DNA from: Zoogloeaceae bacterium
GTDB lineage: Bacteria > Pseudomonadota > Gammaproteobacteria > Burkholderiales > Rhodocyclaceae
Reading direction: 5' to 3'
Assembly: GCA_024235675.1 (NCBI GenBank)
Contig: JACKLZ010000002.1
Coordinates: 1 to 64,000 of the forward strand
Length of the DNA: 64,000 nucleotides
The notes under the pieces are model-generated. The model had not been told where the DNA came from and did not search any database. It was given only the letters and a program-made list of their open reading frames with translations. The translations under genes were made by a program, and so were the position numbers. This document shows positions 38,576 to 46,439 of this stretch, piece by piece; positions within the stretch are counted from its first letter, which is position 1, and each line of letters starts with the position of its first letter.

Positions 38576-39787
38576 ATGTCGAACGCGTCCCGCCCCCAAG
38601 GTTTTGCCACCCGCGCCATCCACCATGGCTACGACCCGCGTGATCATCATGGCGCCCTGGTGCCGCCGGTGTACCAGACCTCAACCTTTGCTTTCGAAAG
38701 CGCCGAGTACGGCGCCGCGTGTTTTGCCGGCGAAGAAAAAGGCCATTTCTACACCCGCATCTCCAACCCCACACTCGCCTTGCTTGAGCAACGCATGGCC
38801 ACACTGGAAGGCGCGGACGCCGCGGTGGCTTTCGGCTCCGGCATGGGTGCGATCACCGCCACCTGCTGGACGCTGCTGCAGCCGGGCGACGAGCTGATCA
38901 CCGACACCACGCTGTACGGCTGCACCCACGCCTTCTTCATGCACGCGCTGCAGCGCTTTGGCATCAAGGTCACGCGCATCGACATGACCGATCCGCAGGC
39001 GCTGGCCGACGCCATTTCAACGCAGACCCGCATGGTGTATTTCGAGTCTCCCTCCAACCCCAACATGCGCCTGATCGACATCGCAGCCTGCAGCAAGATT
39101 GCACACCGCTACGACGCGCTGCTGGTGGTCGACAACACCTACTGCACGCCCTATCTGCAGCAGCCGATGTCGCTCGGCGCCGACGTGGTGGTGCACTCGG
39201 CCACCAAATACCTCAACGGCCACGGTGACGTAACCGCCGGCATCGCGGTGTCCAATACCGAACTGGCCAGCCGAATTCGCCTGGAGGGCCTCAAGGACAT
39301 GACCGGCGCGGTGCTGTCGCCCAACGACGCCAACCTGATCCTGCGCGGCCTCAAGACGCTCGCGCTGCGCATGGATCGCCACTGCCAGAACGCCGAGGCC
39401 ATTGCCCGCCATCTGGCGGCGCATCCGGCGGTGGCGCAGGTGTTTTTTCCGGGGCTGGAATCCGACCCCTTCCACGCACTCGCCTGCCGGCAGATGAAGC
39501 AATTCGGCGGCATGGTGGCCTTTGAACTCAAGGGTGGGCTCGACGCCGGCCGACGCTTCATGAATGGTCTAGAACTGGTGACGCGTGCCGTCAGCCTCGG
39601 CGACGCCGAAAGCCTCGCCCAGCACCCTGCCAGCATGACCCACTCGACCTACACCCCTGAAGAACGTGCCGCTGCGGGAATTCCAGAGGGCCTGGTGCGT
39701 CTGTCGGCGGGCCTGGAAGACATCGACGACTTGCTCGCCGACATCGATGCCGCGCTCTCCGTGGCGGCAATGCGTATCGCCGCCTGA
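38576..39787 (+). CDS. megL: Methionine gamma-lyase (PLP enzyme)
   Basis: 403 aa from the ATG at 38576 (GGAA eight bases upstream). It splits L-methionine to methanethiol, 2-oxobutyrate and ammonia. Tyr114 and Cys116 (LYGCTHAF) fall at the positions that separate methionine gamma-lyase from cystathionine lyases. PLP Lys211 lies in SATKYLNGHGDV. GFATRAIHHGYDP at the start and the FYTRISNPTLALLEQR loop are typical of the Cys/Met PLP family. Alternatives (homocysteine or cystathionine lyase) are less likely because of Cys116. It is divergent from an Lrp regulator. Confidence 0.9.
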   Translation: MSNASRPQGFATRAIHHGYDPRDHHGALVPPVYQTSTFAFESAEYGAACFAGEEKGHFYTRISNPTLALLEQRMATLEGADAAVAFGSGMGAITATCWTLLQPGDELITDTTLYGCTHAFFMHALQRFGIKVTRIDMTDPQALADAISTQTRMVYFESPSNPNMRLIDIAACSKIAHRYDALLVVDNTYCTPYLQQPMSLGADVVVHSATKYLNGHGDVTAGIAVSNTELASRIRLEGLKDMTGAVLSPNDANLILRGLKTLALRMDRHCQNAEAIARHLAAHPAVAQVFFPGLESDPFHALACRQMKQFGGMVAFELKGGLDAGRRFMNGLELVTRAVSLGDAESLAQHPASMTHSTYTPEERAAAGIPEGLVRLSAGLEDIDDLLADIDAALSVAAMRIAA

Positions 39788-39799
39788 ACGACAAGACGC

Positions 39800-39960
39800 T
39801 CAGGCCAGGTCGATCGGCAGTGCCGTTGTGTACTTGACCTGCTTGAGCGTCATACTCGACCGGAGAGTCGACACATGCAGAATGCGCGCCCGGCGATTGA
39901 CGATAGAACTTTGTAGCGCCTTCAGATCGGGGGCGACCAGCGTCACATTGGTGAGTGCGC
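39800..39960 (-). pseudogene. C-terminal remnant of an Lrp/AsnC regulator
   Basis: On the minus strand one frame reads about 52 residues that end as a typical Lrp tail (STLRSSMTLKQVKYTTALPI, then DLA and a TGA stop at 39800-39802). There is no start codon, HTH or first half of the ligand domain. The 5' side stops at the aceF remnant that begins at 39961 on the other strand, so a deletion has joined two gene pieces. Confidence 0.75.
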
Positions 39961-40301
39961 ATGAGCCGCATCCACAAGCTCTCCGGCCAGAACCTGCATC
40001 ACAGCCGAGTGATGATTCCCCACGGCACGAACTTCGACGAGGCAGACATCACCGACGGCCTTCCAACAACGGGTCAATGCCGAGCAAGGCGAAGGTGGCG
40101 CCAACGGGACGATGCTGGCCTCATCATCAAAGCGCCTGAAGTCGCCATCCTCAGCGTGACGCGTACCAGCATGAAACCGGTGTGGAATGACAGCCGCGGT
40201 GCTTGTCGTTGGATCACCGCGCGGTGGGCGGCGCAGCGGCAGCGCGCTTTCTGGTGCATCGGTCCGCGCTGCTCGCAGACTTTCGGCAAACCATGCTGTA
40301 G
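39961..40301 (+). pseudogene. Decayed second aceF (E2 acetyltransferase) fragment
   Basis: From 39961 the frame reads MSRIHKLSGQNLHHSRVMIP and DEADITD, parallel to SRIKKISGQNL..VMIP and DADITD of aceF (32138-33448). It then jumps to APEVAILSVTRTSMKPVWND, so about 120 codons are missing. After one frameshift near 40195 it ends as SLDHRAVGGAAAARF ... ADFRQTML and TAG (40299-40301), matching the aceF end. The catalytic HxxxDG has become HRAVGG. It lacks the lipoyl and binding domains. It is a dead copy of a second 2-oxoacid dehydrogenase E2. Confidence 0.85.
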
Positions 40302-40335
40302 ACACGAACGAAGCACCACGAGCCACAAAGACAAA

Positions 40336-40353
40336 CCCCCGACGAATCGGGGG
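40336..40353 (-). terminator. Terminator of the PEP-CTERM gene
   Basis: 7-bp stem CCCCCGA/TCGGGGG with a 4-base loop, followed on the minus strand by TTTGTCTTT. It lies 33 bp after the PEP-CTERM stop. Confidence 0.7.
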
Positions 40354-40386
40354 CCTGTCAGTTCTCCAGTCATTTCAATGATGAAG

Positions 40387-41226
40387 TCAGACGCGAACCT
40401 TGCGCCGGGACAGCCCCACGCCCAAAAGACCGAGGCCCAGCAGTGCGAGCACCGTCGGCTCCGGCACCGTCGTCAGCGGATTGGTCGAGATCGAGAAACC
40501 GAAGGCCAGCGTCGTTGACTGATTCTCGGCAGTCGTGAAACCGAGGCAGCCGTTCCCCTGTCCTGCGGCGCTACACACCCCGTTGTCCAGAATGGACAAC
40601 ACGCCACCCGTGGTCGGGAAGATATTGACGAAGTAGGTCAGCAGCCCATCGCCGTCACCCGCGTCGTACATGAAGGTCTGATTGAGCAGACCGCTGGTGA
40701 GTACAAAGATGTCGTTACACGGCGTCGGGCTGCCGAGCACCGCACATGTCCCTGCGGTATTGGGCGTTTCAGCGAACGCGATATCGAAATTGACCACCTG
40801 ATCGGCCAGCGCACCGCCCGCCGGAACCGTCGGTGTCAGCGTCACGGCGTTGCGCAACGTCGCAGAAGTCAATGTGTTGCCGGTGATCGGGTTGTTGTTG
40901 TGGGTCAGTGAGGTGCTGAAGCCGAGATACGGTGCCGCAGCCGGCGGCACACCACCAAAGTATGTATCAACCGACCCGCCAAGGATGCTTGGGTTATTGA
41001 TCACCAGCGAACTCTGACCGGAGCCGGTGGAAGTCCCCCACGACAACGAGGTCGTGCCGGGTACGGGGTAGTTGGTCGTCGCGCCACCGATGACCGACTG
41101 CGTGAAGCCCGAGAGAATGTCGTAGCCCCAAGTGGTGACTGCGGCCTGGGCGCTTCCTGCGATCAGGAGACCCGGAGCCAACAGGGCGCCAAGCAGAGCA
41201 CGGCGGGAGAATGTAGTCTTAAGCAT
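40387..41226 (-). CDS. THxN-type PEP-CTERM secreted protein
   Basis: 279 aa from the ATG at 41226 with a strong AGGAGG upstream. Signal peptide ~1-28 (...LLIAGSAQA). The body is Gly/Thr/Asn-rich, with WGYDILSGF early and LTHNNNPITG, the THxN motif. It ends with the sorting signal: VPEP, a hydrophobic helix (TVLALLGLGLLGVGL) and basic SRRKVRV. Such proteins are processed by an exosortase (not in the window) and are linked to exopolysaccharide/biofilm matrix. Confidence 0.88.
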   Translation of the reverse strand: MLKTTFSRRALLGALLAPGLLIAGSAQAAVTTWGYDILSGFTQSVIGGATTNYPVPGTTSLSWGTSTGSGQSSLVINNPSILGGSVDTYFGGVPPAAAPYLGFSTSLTHNNNPITGNTLTSATLRNAVTLTPTVPAGGALADQVVNFDIAFAETPNTAGTCAVLGSPTPCNDIFVLTSGLLNQTFMYDAGDGDGLLTYFVNIFPTTGGVLSILDNGVCSAAGQGNGCLGFTTAENQSTTLAFGFSISTNPLTTVPEPTVLALLGLGLLGVGLSRRKVRV

Positions 41227-41566
41227 GACGTTCCTCCTATGCTGCAAACGGCTTATTCACCGTCAACGGAAAGGCATGCATAGTCCGTACCAAAAGTAAA
41301 GTTAGCGACAAATCAAATACTTACATAGATGGCGCCAGCCAAAATCCAAAGGTACGTAAAATTTCCCGACACTTGAACACGCTCCAGGTGGTGCTAATGC
41401 ATAAGCCATACAGAACGCCGACTCGCACAGCACACCCCAGCGGTGGCAAGTTCTGACACGACACCAGAAACGCCCTCCGCGCAGGACACCTCCCGCACCG
41501 ACGAACCGGTGGTACGCCTATCGCCCGGTAGCCGACAGGCCAGCCGACGACAAAGCGTCGCGTGTG
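41227..41566. other. Intergenic region, PEP-CTERM gene to Lrp regulator
   Basis: About 340 bp between the PEP-CTERM start and the 3' end of the next regulator. It must hold the PEP-CTERM promoter, and an AT-rich patch at 41285-41360 is the likely place. I looked for a sigma54 GG-N10-GC site and did not find a convincing one. Confidence 0.5.
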
Positions 41567-42013
41567 CTACACCGAGCTGAGCAACAGACTGGTCTCGCTG
41601 TTGAGCACCCCGTCAATCATCCGCACTTCTCGGAGCACGCGATCGAACTCGGGCAGGCTGATGGTGTGAATTTCGGCGATCAGATCCCAGGTGCCGTTGG
41701 TGGTGTGCAGCATCTGCAACTCGGGCAAGCCGCGCAGCTTGCGGATGACCTGAGCTGTCGATTTGCCGGCAATTTCGATCATCATCAACGCCCGGACGGC
41801 GCTATCGGGGTAATCGTTCCCGGCGCGAATCGTGAATCCCAGAATCGTGCCGGAAGTGACAAGCCGGTCCAGCCGGTTCTGTACGGTGCCACGCGACACC
41901 TTGAGGATGTCCGCGAGTTTCGACAGCGGCGCCCTGCCGTCCGCTCGCAGCAGCCCAATCAATTCATGATCAAGCGAGTCTAGCGCCAGCCTGCTCGTCT
42001 CGATTGCGGCCAT
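41567..42013 (-). CDS. Lrp/AsnC-family regulator of citrulline/ornithine use
   Basis: 148 aa from the ATG at 42013. HTH: LDSLDHELIGLLRADGRAPL and LADILKVSRGTVQNRLDRL. Ligand domain: LQMLHTTNGTWDLIAEIHT. It is divergent from the ornithine cyclodeaminase gene, the classic layout for an AsnC-type activator or repressor of a catabolic operon. A perfect inverted repeat sits 9 bp upstream of its start. The effector is probably ornithine, citrulline or arginine (inference). Confidence 0.9.
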   Translation of the reverse strand: MAAIETSRLALDSLDHELIGLLRADGRAPLSKLADILKVSRGTVQNRLDRLVTSGTILGFTIRAGNDYPDSAVRALMMIEIAGKSTAQVIRKLRGLPELQMLHTTNGTWDLIAEIHTISLPEFDRVLREVRMIDGVLNSETSLLLSSV

Positions 42014-42021
42014 ACCGTTCC

Positions 42022-42043
42022 TAATTGTCAAAAAATACAATTA
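42022..42043. promoter_or_regulatory. Perfect inverted repeat, candidate AsnC/Lrp operator
   Basis: TAATTGT-N8-ACAATTA, a perfect 7-bp inverted repeat in the AT-rich divergent region between the regulator (start 42013) and ornithine cyclodeaminase (start 42175). Position and shape fit autoregulation plus control of the operon. Confidence 0.55.
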
Positions 42044-42174
42044 ACGATAACAATTTAGCTAAAACATAGTCAATATTTGCACGACTTTGCCATTTTAACT
42101 AGCCGCGCTCGGCCTTAAGCTTATTTCCATGACAAGGCCTGCGGGCCGGAAGTGAAAATACAAGGAGAGAGACC

Positions 42175-43245
42175 ATGCAACACAAAAATCCAAAAGCTCT
42201 GAATTTGATTCGCTTTGTCAGCGTCGACAACATGATGAAGACCGTGCTCGACATCGGTATCGAAAAAACCATCGCCGGCGTCGCCGCGCAGATCGAGCAT
42301 GACTTCAAGCGCTGGGAACTGTTCGACAAGACGCCCCGGCTTGCGTCGCATTCCGCACTGGGCGTGATCGAACTGATGCCGACCAGCGATGGCACCGTCT
42401 ATGGCTTCAAGTACGTGAATGGTCACCCCAAGAACACCAAGGAGGGCCTGCAGACCGTGACCGCGTTTGGCGTGCTCTCCGATGTTGACACAGGCTATCC
42501 GGTGCTCCTCTCAGAGATGACGATTCTCACCGCGATCCGCACTGCGGCGACATCGGCCATGGCAGCGAAATACCTTGCGCCGGCAGGCGCGCGGTGCATG
42601 GCCATGATCGGCAATGGCGCACAATCCGAATTCCAGGCCATGGCGTTCAAGACGCTGCTCGGAATCGACTCGCTACGCCTGTACGACATTGACGCCCGTG
42701 CCACAGACAAGTGTGCGGCCAACCTGGCAGAACGGGGCTTCGGGATCATCAAGTGCACGTCGGCAAAAGAGGCCGTCGAGGGCGCGCAGATCATCACCAC
42801 CTGCACCGCCGACAAACAGTACGCCACCATCCTGACCGACGACATGGTGCGCCCCGGCGTCCATGTGAACGCCATCGGTGGCGATTGCCCGGGCAAGACC
42901 GAGTTGCAGCGCGACATCCTGTTGCGCGCCGACATCTTCGTCGAATACGCACCGCAAACCCGCATCGAGGGGGACATTCAGCAACTGCCGCAGGACCATC
43001 CCGTCACCGAGCTCTGGGAAGTGATGACCGGCGCCGCGAAGGGTAGAACGAGCGGGGAGCAGATCACCGTGTTCGATGGTGTCGGCTTCGCAATCGAAGA
43101 CTTCTCTGCCCTGCGATACCTGAATGACCAACTTGACGCCACGGGTCGATTCGAATCGCTCGACATGATTGCCGACCCGGACGAGCCGCGCGATCTGTGG
43201 GGCATGGTCATGCGTGCCGCCCACACCGTAGTCAAAGCCGCCTAG
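42175..43245 (+). CDS. ocd: Ornithine cyclodeaminase
   Basis: 356 aa. It converts L-ornithine to L-proline and ammonia with bound NAD+. NAD-binding Rossmann part: GARCMAMIGNGAQSEFQAMA, then LRLYDIDARATDK. Substrate side: MPTSDGTVYGFKYVNGHPKN and TAIRTAATSAMAAKYLA. NAIGGDCPGKTEL carries the catalytic Asp. The ribosome site GGAGAGAG precedes the ATG. Together with the next gene it forms a citrulline to ornithine to proline route. Confidence 0.93.
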   Translation: MQHKNPKALNLIRFVSVDNMMKTVLDIGIEKTIAGVAAQIEHDFKRWELFDKTPRLASHSALGVIELMPTSDGTVYGFKYVNGHPKNTKEGLQTVTAFGVLSDVDTGYPVLLSEMTILTAIRTAATSAMAAKYLAPAGARCMAMIGNGAQSEFQAMAFKTLLGIDSLRLYDIDARATDKCAANLAERGFGIIKCTSAKEAVEGAQIITTCTADKQYATILTDDMVRPGVHVNAIGGDCPGKTELQRDILLRADIFVEYAPQTRIEGDIQQLPQDHPVTELWEVMTGAAKGRTSGEQITVFDGVGFAIEDFSALRYLNDQLDATGRFESLDMIADPDEPRDLWGMVMRAAHTVVKAA

Positions 43246-43256
43246 GGGTCTCACCG

Positions 43257-44198
43257 GTGAAACATCGCAGCGCGCAGGCGCCCTCAAGCATCATCATGGT
43301 CCGGCCGCATCACTTCTGGCCGAATGCCGAGACCGCCACGGACAACGCCTTTCAGCGCGCAGCCGACGGACGCCTGCCGGATGAGGTCGCGCGCGCGGCC
43401 TGCAAGGAAATGACGCGAGCCGCCGAGATCATGCAGGCACATGGCGTTCGCGTTCATGTCTTTGAAGACAGTTCGGATCAGACCCCCGATTCAGTATTTC
43501 CAAACAACTGGTTTTCGACGCACCCCGGCGGTCATGTTGCGATCTACCCCATGTTCGCCGCCAACCGCCGGCTGGAGCGACGCACTGACATCATCGAGAT
43601 GCTCAAGCGCGAGTACCGGGTGCAGGAAGTGGTCGATTACTCCGGCCTGGAGCCCGATGGACTGTTTCTGGAGGGGACCGGCGCGATGGTGCTCGATCAT
43701 ATCGAACGCATCGCCTATACCGTGCAGTCCAATCGCGCCGACCCGGTCGCCCTTGAACGCTTCTGCTCGCATTTCGGCTATGAGCCGATGGTGTTTCGGG
43801 CCAACGACGCCCACGGCGTGCCGGTGTATCACACCAATGTACTGATGTGCATCGCCACAGATTTCGTGATGATCGGGCTGGACATGGTCTCCGATCCGAA
43901 CCGGCGAACAGAAATTGTCGAACGAATCACCGGATCGGGTCGTTTTGTCATTGCGCTGAGCAACGCGCAGATCGCCGAATTTGCCGGCAACGCCATCGAA
44001 CTTCAGGGCCGCGAGGGCCGTATCCTCGCCCTGTCCGCCAGAGCGCATGCTTCCCTCACAGCCGAACAGCGCGAACTCATCGCAAGCAGCTTGGATCTCG
44101 TACCGCTCGATGTGCCAACAATCGAAATGGCAGGCGGCTCGGTACGCTGCATGATGGCGGGCGTTCATCTCGCAAAGCGTCCAGCAAGCGCGTCGTGA
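43257..44198 (+). CDS. ctlX: CtlX-like citrulline hydrolase (amidinotransferase fold)
   Basis: 313 aa from a GTG at 43257 (AGGGG upstream), 11 bp after ocd. Early VRPHHFWPN, then DSVFPNNWFSTHPGG, GLFLEGTGAMVLD and the late catalytic Cys in AGGSVRCMMAGVHL follow the guanidino-modifying enzyme pattern (Asp, His in VYHTNVLMC, Cys). CtlX-type members hydrolyse citrulline to ornithine. Being paired with ornithine cyclodeaminase supports that over arginine deiminase or dimethylarginase. Function by family and context; substrate not proven. Confidence 0.82.
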   Translation: MKHRSAQAPSSIIMVRPHHFWPNAETATDNAFQRAADGRLPDEVARAACKEMTRAAEIMQAHGVRVHVFEDSSDQTPDSVFPNNWFSTHPGGHVAIYPMFAANRRLERRTDIIEMLKREYRVQEVVDYSGLEPDGLFLEGTGAMVLDHIERIAYTVQSNRADPVALERFCSHFGYEPMVFRANDAHGVPVYHTNVLMCIATDFVMIGLDMVSDPNRRTEIVERITGSGRFVIALSNAQIAEFAGNAIELQGREGRILALSARAHASLTAEQRELIASSLDLVPLDVPTIEMAGGSVRCMMAGVHLAKRPASAS

Positions 44199-44638
44199 GC
44201 CAGGCGCCGAAAAAGATCGATCAACAGGAAGCCATTTCAACTGACTCATCGGAATGGCGGCCAAAGTCGCGGGTCCAACAAAATCAGAATCTACGAGCCG
44301 GCACGGCCCCTTTTTTCAAACCTGCCGGGCATGCGCGTCGAATATCACTTTCGACTATCCATCCTGCCCCGCCCAAGACCCCGATTCAGCAAAGGAATCA
44401 TGATCTGAATCAAGGCAGCCCACACTCCACCGCCGTGATTGCAGCAACCTCGCCAAAAACCGATTTTCGTGGGTAAGTGACATTACGTATTCCGTTCTGA
44501 GCCGCTTTGGCACACTATGCTTGTGCCCAATGCTTCAAAGCGGGCTCGGCGTGACCGGAGGAGGTCACGAGCCTAAACTGGCAAGTCCGGACAAACACGA
44601 TCCGGGCATGACCTAAATAACGTTGTGGAGGAGTTCAA
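44199..44638. other. Intergenic region before dctPQM
   Basis: 440 bp with no supported gene. The dctP promoter must lie here; a ribosome site (GGAGGAG) is at 44628-44634. No clear operator or hairpin is seen. Confidence 0.5.
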
Positions 44639-45646
44639 ATGCGCAAACATGTAATCGCAGTGGCAGCAGCCGCAGTCCTGGCCGGCCAGATCGGTATCGC
44701 CCAAGCCGAAGATGCGTGCGACCCGGGTGAAATCGTCATCAAGTTCAGCCACGTGACCAACACCGACAAGCACCCGAAAGGTATTGCTGCCGAGTTGCTG
44801 GCAAAACGCGTCAACGAGGAAATGAACGGCAAAGCCTGCATGCAGGTGTATCCGAACTCCAGCCTCTACAACGACGACAAGGTGCTCGAAGCCATGCTGA
44901 GCGGCGACGTTCAACTGGCCGCGCCCTCGCTGTCGAAATTTGAGAAATTCACCAAGAAATTCCGCCTCTTCGATCTGCCCTTCCTGTTTACCGATATTGA
45001 CGCGGTTGACCGCTTCCAGAACTCGGCCGACGGCCAGAAGCTGAAAGAATCGATGAGCCGCCGTGGTCTGTCGGGCCTGTCCTTCTGGCACAACGGCATG
45101 AAGCAGTTGTCGGCCAACAAGCCGCTGGTCAAGCCGGAAGATGCCAAGGGCCTGAAGTTCCGCGTGCAAGCGTCTGACGTGCTGGTCGCCCAGTTCGAGC
45201 AACTCGGTGCCAACCCGCAGAAAATGGCCTTCAGCGAAGTGTACGGCGCACTGCAGACCAAGACCATCGACGGTTGCGAAAACCCCTGGTCCAACATCTA
45301 CGGCCAGAAGTTCTTCGAGGTTCAGGACGGCATTACCGAAACCAACCACGGCGTGCTGGACTACCTGGTCGTCACCTCGACCGAGTGGCTCAAGAGCCTG
45401 AAGCCGGACGTGCGTGATCAGTTCCTCAAGATCCTTGGCGAAGTGACTACCGAGCGTAACGAAGCAGTCAAGAAGGTCGACGAAGTCAACCGCAAGAAAG
45501 TCGCCGATACCGGCACGGTGATCCGCACCCTGACCGCCGAACAGCGTCAATCATGGGTCGACGCCATGAAACCGGTGTGGAAGAAGTTCGAAGACGACAT
45601 CGGGGCTGACCTGATGACCGCCGCACAGAAGGCCAACAAGGGCTAA
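44639..45646 (+). CDS. dctP: TRAP transporter substrate-binding protein DctP
   Basis: 335 aa with a signal peptide (1-24, ...AGQIGIAQAED). DctP core: IVIKFSHVTNTDKHPKG, MQVYPNSSLYNDDKV and FSEVYGALQTKTIDGCENPW. It captures a C4-dicarboxylate or related acid in the periplasm and hands it to DctQM. It heads a complete dctP-Q-M set, unlike the orphan homologue at 3297-4304. Confidence 0.93.
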   Translation: MRKHVIAVAAAAVLAGQIGIAQAEDACDPGEIVIKFSHVTNTDKHPKGIAAELLAKRVNEEMNGKACMQVYPNSSLYNDDKVLEAMLSGDVQLAAPSLSKFEKFTKKFRLFDLPFLFTDIDAVDRFQNSADGQKLKESMSRRGLSGLSFWHNGMKQLSANKPLVKPEDAKGLKFRVQASDVLVAQFEQLGANPQKMAFSEVYGALQTKTIDGCENPWSNIYGQKFFEVQDGITETNHGVLDYLVVTSTEWLKSLKPDVRDQFLKILGEVTTERNEAVKKVDEVNRKKVADTGTVIRTLTAEQRQSWVDAMKPVWKKFEDDIGADLMTAAQKANKG

Positions 45647-45749
45647 GCCCGCAGGGGCGCGAAAGCGCCCCATCTGCGCCATCCGTATGCGCGGCGAGTT
45701 CGCTCCCCGCGCATATTTTTGGCCGAATTTTGATAAAACGGAGAGGGAG

Positions 45750-46436
45750 ATGACTGGAGAACCGAGCCGATTTTCCCAGGCAGTGGAGAGCATTGAAGAA
45801 ACGTTCATTGCGGTCGCACTGGGATTCATGACGCTGATCACGTTTGCCAACGTGATTGCGCGCTATGTCTTCAACAGCAATATCTTGTGGGGGCTGGAGG
45901 TCACGGTGGTGCTGTTCGCCTGGCTTGTGCTCGTCGGCGCCGCCTACGGTGTCAAACGGACCTTCCATATCGGGGTCGATGTCATCATCAACCTGCTACC
46001 GCCGCCAGTCAAAAAAGTATTCGCCCTGCTTGCCGTCGCATCCAGCCTGCTGTTTGCCTTGCTGCTGCTCAAGGGCGCATGGGACTACTGGCTTCCGTTC
46101 GCGACCGACCGGGTGTGGATGGAAACCGATGACATCCCGATGCCAAGCTTCCTGGCCTGGATTGGTCCGATCATCAACCAAGGCGAGGCCTACGAGAAAC
46201 TGCCCCGCTTCGTGCCCTACTTCGCACTGCCGCTGGGCATGGCACTACTGGTGATCCGCCTGCTTCAGGCCGGTTTTCATGTGCTGACCAACCAGCGCGA
46301 TTCGATCATCGCCGCGCACGAAGTCGAAGACATGATTGAAGAAGCGGCCGACGCGCACGCCGACGGCCACCATCACAACTCGGATCGTGCCATCGCCAAG
46401 ATGAGCGGCGCCGCACAGAACAAAAAGGAGCACTGA
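45750..46436 (+). CDS. dctQ: TRAP transporter small permease DctQ
   Basis: 228 aa from the ATG at 45750 (GAGAGGGAG upstream). Four membrane helices (near 25-45, 55-75, 95-115, 160-180) with ANVIARYVFNSNILWGLEV, the DctQ signature. An unusual His-rich tail (HADGHHHNSD) extends past the last helix. Three bases separate it from dctM. Confidence 0.9.
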   Translation: MTGEPSRFSQAVESIEETFIAVALGFMTLITFANVIARYVFNSNILWGLEVTVVLFAWLVLVGAAYGVKRTFHIGVDVIINLLPPPVKKVFALLAVASSLLFALLLLKGAWDYWLPFATDRVWMETDDIPMPSFLAWIGPIINQGEAYEKLPRFVPYFALPLGMALLVIRLLQAGFHVLTNQRDSIIAAHEVEDMIEEAADAHADGHHHNSDRAIAKMSGAAQNKKEH

Positions 46437-46439
46437 GCG

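Noticed and set aside
44503..44522. Sigma54-like TTGGCAC...TGC upstream of dctP
   Set aside because: GG and GC are 8 bases apart instead of 10, a spacing sigma54 does not accept.
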